Below the pieces are notes generated by a model. The model did not search any database and was not told where the DNA came from. It saw only the letters and a list, made by a program, of their open reading frames with translations. Shown piece by piece: positions 16,188-21,445 of a stretch of DNA of 21,445 nt; position 1 is the first letter of the stretch; each line of letters starts with the position of its first letter. Location of the stretch: positions 1 to 21,445 of the forward strand of contig CAYFMW010000023.1 of NCBI GenBank assembly GCA_964344335.1, written 5' to 3'. The DNA comes from RUG11894 sp964344335. Its GTDB lineage: Bacteria; Bacillota; Clostridia; Peptostreptococcales; Anaerovoracaceae. The translations under genes and the position numbers were made by a program.

Positions 16188-17813
16188 ATGGCAAAAGATA
16201 TCAATTACAGCGAAGAAGTAAGAAGAAAATTGCAGGTAGGCGTCGATAAGCTGACGGATACCGTAAAGATAACCCTCGGACCCAAGGGCAGGAACGTCGT
16301 AATCGAGAAGAAGTACGGCAGCCCGCTTATCACCAACGACGGCGTAACCATCGCCAGAGAAGTCGAGCTCGAGGACAGCTTCGAGAACATGGGTGCGCAG
16401 ATTGTCAAGGAAGTCGCTTCCAAGACCAACGATGTCGCGGGCGACGGAACCACTACGGCGACCCTGCTCGCGCAGGCGATAATCCGCGAGGGATTTAAGA
16501 ACGTGGCAGCGGGAGCCAACCCTATGATCCTCAAGAAGGGTATCCAGGGCGCGGTCGATGTCGCGGTCGAGGAGATTAAGAAGATCTCCCATAAGGTGGA
16601 CAGCAAGACAGCCATCGCGAACGTCGCATCGGTTTCCGCGAGCGACGAGGAAGTCGGACGCATGGTCGCGGAGGCCATGGAGAAGGTCGGAAACGAGGGA
16701 GTTATAACGGTCGAGGAGTCCAGGTCCATGGAGATGGATCTCGAGGTCGTCGAGGGAATGCAGTTCGACAGAGGCTACCTCTCCGCATACATGGTAACAG
16801 ATACCGAGAAGATGGAAGCGGTCCTCTCCAATCCCTATATCCTCATCACCGACAGAAAGATTTCCAACATTCAGGATATACTTCCCATACTCGAAAAGAT
16901 CGTTCAGAGCGGACAGAAGCTGCTGATCATTGCAGAGGATGTCGAGGGCGAGGCTCTTGCGACCCTGGTCGTAAACAAGCTCAGAGGAACCTTCGACTGC
17001 GTAGCGGTAAAGGCTCCGGGCTTCGGCGACAGACGCAAGGAGATGCTCAAGGATATCGCAGTCCTTACGGGCGGAACGGTTATTTCTTCGGAGCTGGGCT
17101 ACGAGCTTAAGGACGCGACCATGGATATGCTCGGAACCGCCAACACAGTTAAGGTTTCCAAGGAGAACACCACCATCGTCGACGGCGGCGGCGATAAGGA
17201 AGAGCTCAAGGCGAGAGTTTCCCAGATCCGCGCGCAGATCGAGGAGACCACATCCGAGTTCGACAAGGAAAAACTTCAGGAGAGACTCGCGAAGCTCGCA
17301 GGCGGCGTAGCCGTCATCAAGGTGGGTGCGGCGACCGAGGTCGAGATGAAGGAGAAGAAGCTCAGAATAGAGGACGCGCTCAACGCGACCAGAGCTGCTG
17401 TCGAAGAGGGAATCGTCCCCGGTGGCGGAGTTGCCTTCATCAACGCGCTGCCCGCTGTTGAGAAATACACCGAGGCGCAGAGCGGCGACGTAAAGACTGG
17501 CGCGAGGATAATCCTCAGGGCGCTCGATGAGCCCGTCCGCCAGATTGCGGAGAACGCGGGATTTGAAGGAAGCGTAGTCGTCGCGGAAGTAAAGAAGAGC
17601 AAGCCCGGAATCGGATTCAACGCCATGACCGAAAACTACGAAGACATGATAGAGTCCGGCATAGTCGATCCGACCAAGGTCACCAGATCCGCGCTTCAGA
17701 ATGCGGCATCCGCATCCGCGCTGCTGCTGACAACCGAAGCCGGAGTCGTGGACATCAAGGAGGACGAGCCCGCGATGCCTGCAGGCGCAGGCGGCGGAAT
17801 GGGGATGATGTAA
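16188..17813 (+). CDS. groEL: Chaperonin GroEL
   Basis: GroEL is the 14-mer ATP-dependent folding chamber. The 541-residue protein carries the ATP-binding motifs TLGPKGRNVVIEKKYG (about 29-44), NDGVTIAREVEL and GDGTTTATLLAQ (catalytic Asp in GDGTT). The apical domain has VKAPGFGDRRK, and the protein ends in the Gly-Met tail GGGMGMM. ATAGGAG (16174-16180) precedes the ATG. It is co-transcribed with groES and closed by a GC-rich terminator at 17853. No other chaperonin copy is seen. Confidence 0.98.
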   Translation: MAKDINYSEEVRRKLQVGVDKLTDTVKITLGPKGRNVVIEKKYGSPLITNDGVTIAREVELEDSFENMGAQIVKEVASKTNDVAGDGTTTATLLAQAIIREGFKNVAAGANPMILKKGIQGAVDVAVEEIKKISHKVDSKTAIANVASVSASDEEVGRMVAEAMEKVGNEGVITVEESRSMEMDLEVVEGMQFDRGYLSAYMVTDTEKMEAVLSNPYILITDRKISNIQDILPILEKIVQSGQKLLIIAEDVEGEALATLVVNKLRGTFDCVAVKAPGFGDRRKEMLKDIAVLTGGTVISSELGYELKDATMDMLGTANTVKVSKENTTIVDGGGDKEELKARVSQIRAQIEETTSEFDKEKLQERLAKLAGGVAVIKVGAATEVEMKEKKLRIEDALNATRAAVEEGIVPGGGVAFINALPAVEKYTEAQSGDVKTGARIILRALDEPVRQIAENAGFEGSVVVAEVKKSKPGIGFNAMTENYEDMIESGIVDPTKVTRSALQNAASASALLLTTEAGVVDIKEDEPAMPAGAGGGMGMM

Positions 17814-17852
17814 TATAATCGATCCTTTTGAAAATGTGATACAGTTTTAGGG

Positions 17853-17880
17853 CCGGCGCAGCGCATGCTGCGCCGGTTTT
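17853..17880 (+). terminator. Intrinsic terminator after groEL
   Basis: CCGGCGCAGC (17853-17862) and GCTGCGCCGG (17867-17876) form a perfect 10-bp stem around GCAT, followed by TTTT and TGATG. It ends the groES-groEL operon. Confidence 0.9.
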
Positions 17881-17892
17881 GATGAAAACCTA

Positions 17893-17947
17893 ATATCATT
17901 TTTAAGACGATGTTATATCATTTTTGCGTGCATGGTTGTGATATAAT
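17893..17947 (+). promoter_or_regulatory. Promoter region of the vanY-guaB-guaA unit with direct repeats
   Basis: An extended -10, TGATATAAT (17939-17947), is the clearest element; no good -35 lies 16-18 nt upstream. Two perfect copies of ATATCATTTTT lie at 17893-17903 and 17915-17925, exactly 22 bp apart (two helical turns). The inverse TGATAT overlaps the -10. This looks like an activated or repressed promoter with a regulator bound on one face of the DNA; the regulator is unknown. Confidence 0.55.
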
Positions 17948-17979
17948 ATTTAACTGAGTAATGCAATGAGATTGAGAAA

Positions 17980-18849
17980 ATGAGACGAAAAAGAGTTAAG
18001 ATTAAACCCAGATTTTATCTGATTATATTGCTGTTAATCCTCCTTGTTGCGGCGGCTGTAAGCATCTTAGTATTCGATTGGCCGATTTCCCTGACAAACC
18101 GAGGCGGCGACGACAAGATTAAGGAGCCGCCCTCGGAAAGCCCGGAGGGCAGCGAGCCGGGCGAGGGCGGAGCGGAGCCGGGCTCGGAGCAGGCTACGCC
18201 GAATATGGGTATACGCAGCCCCGGGGCCGAGGCGGCGGGCCTCCCCGGGATGACTACTTCGCTCGAGGATTTTCCGCTTTCATCGCATGCAGACGATGAG
18301 CTATTGCTGGTCAATAAAACTCACAGGCTGAGCGAGGAATATGTCCCCGCGGATCTGGTGGAGTTCGAAAAGAGCGATAAGAATGTCGGAACGAAGGAGA
18401 CGAGGCAGCTGCGAAAGCCCGCGGCCGAGGCCCTGGCGAAGCTGCTTGCGGCGGCGGAAGCGGACGGCTTCGATATGGTGCTCAGGACAGGCTACAGGTC
18501 CTACGCATATCAGAAGAATTTGTTCGACGGCTATGCGGAAAAGAACGGAGTCGAGGCTGCGAATAAATACAGCGCAAAGCCGGGCGAGAGCGAGCACCAG
18601 ACGGGACTCTGCTGCGACCTTGGAGTAATAGGCAGGGGGCTCACGAGCTTTAACGGAAGCAAGGAAGCCTCGTGGGTCGCCGAAAACGCCCACAAATACG
18701 GCTTTATCGTGCGCTTTCCCGAAGGCAAGGAAAGCATAACCGGTTACAACTACGAGTCCTGGCACATCAGGTATGTGGGTGAGGGAGTCGCAGAGTACAT
18801 ATACAAAAACGAGATTGCATTTGAAGAATATTTGGGCATAATGCAGTAG
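17980..18849 (+). CDS. Membrane-anchored D-alanyl-D-alanine carboxypeptidase, VanY (peptidase M15B) family
   Basis: A zinc peptidase that should trim terminal D-Ala from peptidoglycan stem peptides outside the cell. The 289 residues start with a basic MRRKRVKIKPR and one membrane segment (about 12-32), a type II anchor without a cleavage site. A Pro/Glu/Gly/Ser-rich linker (about 43-90) follows. The catalytic domain (about 108-285) has TGYRSYAYQ, the zinc motif SEHQTGLCCD (His206, Asp213) and ESWH (catalytic Glu259, zinc His262). ESWH replaces the more usual EPWH; all metal ligands are kept. The start ATG has only a weak ribosome binding site. It lies 8 nt before guaB, and its stop codon is within the guaB ribosome binding site. 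Substrate choice (D-Ala-D-Ala or L,D peptides) cannot be set from sequence. Confidence 0.9.
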   Translation: MRRKRVKIKPRFYLIILLLILLVAAAVSILVFDWPISLTNRGGDDKIKEPPSESPEGSEPGEGGAEPGSEQATPNMGIRSPGAEAAGLPGMTTSLEDFPLSSHADDELLLVNKTHRLSEEYVPADLVEFEKSDKNVGTKETRQLRKPAAEALAKLLAAAEADGFDMVLRTGYRSYAYQKNLFDGYAEKNGVEAANKYSAKPGESEHQTGLCCDLGVIGRGLTSFNGSKEASWVAENAHKYGFIVRFPEGKESITGYNYESWHIRYVGEGVAEYIYKNEIAFEEYLGIMQ

Positions 18850-18857
18850 GAGGAATC

Positions 18858-20366
18858 ATGGCTTACTTTTACGACGAAACTTCTCATACTTTCAGCGAGT
18901 ATCTGCTGGTACCGGGCTATTCGGATGAGAATTGCATACCGAGCAAGGTGAGTTTAAAGACGCCGATCACCAAGTTCAGGCGCGGCGAGGAGCCCGAAAT
19001 AAGCCTCAACATACCGATGGTGAGTGCAATAATGCAGTCCGTTTCCGGCGACAGGCTCGCGGTGGCTCTCGCAAAGGAAGGCGGAATTTCCTTCATCTAC
19101 GGCTCGCAGAGCATCGAGAGCGAAGCGGAGATGGTCGCGAAGGTCAAGAGCAACAAGGCGGGATTTGTGCCCAGCGACACGAATATTTCGCCCGAAGCTA
19201 CCCTGGCGGAGCTGCTGCGCCTTAAAGAGCGGACGGGTCATTCGACGACGGCTGTAACGGAGGACGGCACCTCTGCCGGCAAGGTCGTGGGCATTGTAAC
19301 AAGCCGCGACTACCGCGTCAGCCGCATGGATCCTGCGACCAAGGTCAAGGAATTCATGACCCCCTTCGAAAAGCTGATATACGCGAAGGAGGGAGTTACC
19401 CTCTCCGAGGCGAACGATATACTTTGGGATAATAAGCTTAATGCACTGCCCATAGTTGACGATGCGGGAAGGCTCAGATACTTCGTTTTCCGCAAAGACT
19501 ACGATGCTCACAAGGCCAACCCGAACGAGCTGCTGGACGAACACAAGCGCTACATGGTAGGAGCCGGAATAAATACCCACGATTATACGGAAAGGGTTCC
19601 CGCTCTGGTGGATGCCGAGGTGGATATACTCTGCATAGACTCCTCCGAGGGCTTTAGCGCATGGCAATCCAACACCATAGCTTGGATTCGCGAACGCTAC
19701 GGCGACAGCGTAAAGGTCGGTGCGGGCAATGTCGTCGATGCGGAAGGATTCAAGTTTCTTGCGGATGCGGGCGCCGATTTCGTAAAGGTCGGAATCGGGG
19801 GCGGCTCGATATGCATCACCAGAGAGACCAAGGGCATAGGTCGCGGTCAGGCGACATCGGTTATCGAGGTCGCCAAGGCGAGGAACGAGTACTTCGAGGA
19901 GACCGGCATATATATACCCTTATGCTCGGACGGCGGAATCGCACACGATTATCACATGACCCTGGCGCTGGCCATGGGCGCGGACTTCGTAATGCTGGGC
20001 AGATACTTCTCCCGCTTCGACGAATCCCCCACGGCAAAGCTGATGATTAACGGAACATATGTTAAGGAATACTGGGGCGAGGGCTCCAACAGGGCGCGCA
20101 ACTGGCAGCGCTACGATTCGGGCGGTCCCGCGAAACTCTCCTTTGAGGAAGGTGTGGATTCCTATGTTCCCTATGCGGGTGCTCTTTCGGACGGCGTAAG
20201 ACTTTCCCTTGCCAAGGTGCGCTCCACAATGTGTAACTGCGGCGCGCTGAGCATCCCGGAGCTTCAGGAAAAGGCAAAGCTGACGCTGGTGTCGGCGACT
20301 TCCATCGTCGAGGGAGGGGCTCACGATGTAATACTCAAGGATACGACTGTAACTAAGAACATATAG
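18858..20366 (+). CDS. guaB: IMP dehydrogenase, Tritrichomonas-like subtype
   Basis: IMPDH oxidises IMP to XMP with NAD+, the first committed step to GMP. The 502-residue protein has a (beta/alpha)8 barrel split by a CBS pair (about 110-222, containing VGIVTSRDY and KLNALPIVDD). The catalytic loop GIGGGSICITRE holds Cys319, Asp261 starts DSSEGF, and the flap has Arg418-Tyr419 in NRARNWQRYD. These numbers coincide with those of the Tritrichomonas foetus enzyme, as do Lys310 and Glu431, linked there to weak mycophenolic acid binding. The N-terminus (YDETSHTFSEYLLVPG) also matches that protein as I recall it and differs from the short Bacillus GuaB start. TAGGAGGA precedes the ATG. It is followed by guaA after 46 nt. 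Confidence 0.96.
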   Translation: MAYFYDETSHTFSEYLLVPGYSDENCIPSKVSLKTPITKFRRGEEPEISLNIPMVSAIMQSVSGDRLAVALAKEGGISFIYGSQSIESEAEMVAKVKSNKAGFVPSDTNISPEATLAELLRLKERTGHSTTAVTEDGTSAGKVVGIVTSRDYRVSRMDPATKVKEFMTPFEKLIYAKEGVTLSEANDILWDNKLNALPIVDDAGRLRYFVFRKDYDAHKANPNELLDEHKRYMVGAGINTHDYTERVPALVDAEVDILCIDSSEGFSAWQSNTIAWIRERYGDSVKVGAGNVVDAEGFKFLADAGADFVKVGIGGGSICITRETKGIGRGQATSVIEVAKARNEYFEETGIYIPLCSDGGIAHDYHMTLALAMGADFVMLGRYFSRFDESPTAKLMINGTYVKEYWGEGSNRARNWQRYDSGGPAKLSFEEGVDSYVPYAGALSDGVRLSLAKVRSTMCNCGALSIPELQEKAKLTLVSATSIVEGGAHDVILKDTTVTKNI

Positions 20367-20412
20367 CGTATTGCGGCCGGACCCGCGAAATTTGAAATTT
20401 AAAGAGGCTGAT

Positions 20413-21393
20413 ATGAGCGGAAATATAAGACCCGAAAGCATGGAGCGCATCGTAACTCCGGCGCTTGCGGATAAGTTTATAGAAGAGCAGATGGTAGCAA
20501 TCAAGAAGCAGGTCGGAGATGCCAAAGTTCTCCTGGCCCTATCCGGAGGAGTGGACTCCTCTGTCTGCGCTGCGCTGATTTCAAAGACCATCGGCAATAG
20601 ACTATATTGCGTGCATGTCAACCACGGATTACTTCGCAAAGGCGAACCCGAGCAGGTCTGCGAAGTCTTCGGAAAGCAGCTCGATGTCCATCTGATATAT
20701 GTTGATGCCTCCGAGCGCTTTCTCGACGCCCTCAAGGGCGAGAGCGATCCGGAGAAGAAGCGCAAGATTATAGGCGGACTCTTTATCGATGTGTTTGCCG
20801 AGGAAGCCCGCAAGCTCGAGGGAATCGACTACCTCGCTCAGGGAACCATATACCCCGATATCGTCGAATCCGCAAGCGTAAAGAGCCACCACAATGTGGG
20901 CGGCCTACCCGAGGATCTCAGCTTTGAACTGCTCGAGCCCATCAAGCTTCTCTACAAGGATGAGGTGCGAATAATCGGAAGGCAGCTCGGTCTACCCTCT
21001 AACATGGTGGATCGCCAGCCCTTCCCCGGCCCAGGTCTAGCTGTCCGCTGCGTCGGTGCGATTACGCGCGACAGACTGGAGGCGGTCCGCGAATCCGACG
21101 CGATCCTTCGCGAAGAATTTGCAAAGGCGGGGCTCGAAGGCAAGGTCTGGCAATACTTTACGGTGGTCCCCGACATCAAGTCCACAGGCGTTAAGGACGG
21201 AAAGCGCAGCTGGGCATGGCCGGTCATAGTTCGTGCGGTCAACAGCGTAGATGCCGTAACGGCAGAGCCCGCCCGCCTGGACTTCGATCTGATGCAGCGC
21301 CTCTGTGCCCGCATAACTTCCGAAGTCGAAGGAGTAAATCGCGTGCTCTGGGATATAACGCCAAAGCCGAGCGGAACGATCGAGTGGGAGTAA
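20413..21393 (+). CDS. guaA: GMP synthase, ATP-pyrophosphatase subunit (no glutaminase domain)
   Basis: This enzyme adenylates XMP and aminates it to GMP. The 326 residues cover only the C-terminal half of ordinary bacterial GuaA. They include the PP-loop SGGVDSS (44-50), the ATP-pyrophosphatase domain with LAQGTIYPDIVES, and the dimerisation domain with RQPFPGPGLAVRC and the ending DITPKPSGTIEWE. The class I glutaminase domain (about 200 residues) is absent, and no GATase lies within the 46 nt upstream or between guaB and this gene. It must use free ammonia or a separate GuaAa-like subunit encoded elsewhere. The start is ATG 20413 after AAAGAGG (20401-20407); a GTG at 20371 gives an unlikely leader. 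The 52 nt after the stop hold a small GCTTG/CAAGC hairpin without a T-tract. Confidence 0.93.
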   Translation: MSGNIRPESMERIVTPALADKFIEEQMVAIKKQVGDAKVLLALSGGVDSSVCAALISKTIGNRLYCVHVNHGLLRKGEPEQVCEVFGKQLDVHLIYVDASERFLDALKGESDPEKKRKIIGGLFIDVFAEEARKLEGIDYLAQGTIYPDIVESASVKSHHNVGGLPEDLSFELLEPIKLLYKDEVRIIGRQLGLPSNMVDRQPFPGPGLAVRCVGAITRDRLEAVRESDAILREEFAKAGLEGKVWQYFTVVPDIKSTGVKDGKRSWAWPVIVRAVNSVDAVTAEPARLDFDLMQRLCARITSEVEGVNRVLWDITPKPSGTIEWE

Positions 21394-21445
21394 TCGCAAA
21401 TTTTTCTAAAATGGCTTGATTACAAGCTATAAAGAGAATGAAAAA

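Noticed and set aside
21431..21445. An ATG at 21438 after AAAGAG as the start of another gene
   Set aside because: Only three bases-worth of codons remain in the window and the ribosome binding site is weak and too close, so it cannot be supported.

Overview
This 21.4 kb window looks like a chromosomal core region of an anaerobic, low-G+C-lineage Firmicute (class Clostridia), although its own base composition is close to balanced. The signs are strong AAGGAGG ribosome binding sites, the 138-residue Firmicute form of ribosomal protein S12, an FMN riboswitch in front of ribU, CIRCE control of groES-groEL, a Rex redox repressor, a small 2[4Fe-4S] ferredoxin, and a gene order close to that of the Bacillus subtilis ydiB-to-groEL region. 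The family or genus cannot be fixed from the sequence alone. I saw no rRNA, tRNA, CRISPR array, insertion sequence or prophage.

Layout. (1) 1-8010, plus strand: the 3' part of rpoC, then rpsL, rpsG, fusA and tuf (the str operon), closed by a strong terminator. (2) 8027-10746, plus: tsaE, tsaB, rimI and tsaD, overlapping or nearly so. These supply three proteins of the tRNA t6A pathway plus a ribosomal-protein N-acetyltransferase. (3) 10761-11618: a consensus promoter, an FMN riboswitch with its terminator, and the riboflavin transporter gene ribU. It is followed by a terminator shared with the convergent acpP. (4) 11676-13850, minus: acpP and a YdiF-type ABC-F ATPase. (5) 13860-14667: divergent promoters, then rex on the plus strand. 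(6) 14683-15769: a minus-strand ferredoxin and a plus-strand P-loop/Asp23 fusion protein, divergently transcribed from what looks like one DNA segment read in both directions. (7) 15774-17880: CIRCE, groES, groEL and a terminator. (8) 17893-21393: a membrane-anchored VanY-type carboxypeptidase, a guaB closely resembling the enzyme of the protist Tritrichomonas foetus, and a GMP synthase that lacks the glutaminase domain.

How the genes work together. Regions 1 and 2 serve translation: RNA polymerase, ribosomal proteins, elongation factors and tRNA modification. Regions 3 to 6 deal with cofactors and redox state: flavin uptake, NADH/NAD+ sensing by Rex, ferredoxin and acyl carrier. Region 7 is protein folding under heat-shock control. 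Region 8 makes GMP from IMP beside a wall-trimming enzyme.

The most notable signals are three genes whose -10 boxes lie only 7-9 nt before the ATG with no Shine-Dalgarno (candidate leaderless mRNAs); the superimposed antiparallel promoter at 14904-14933; the P-loop/Asp23 fusion; the T. foetus-like IMP dehydrogenase; and the stand-alone GMP synthase ATP-pyrophosphatase subunit.
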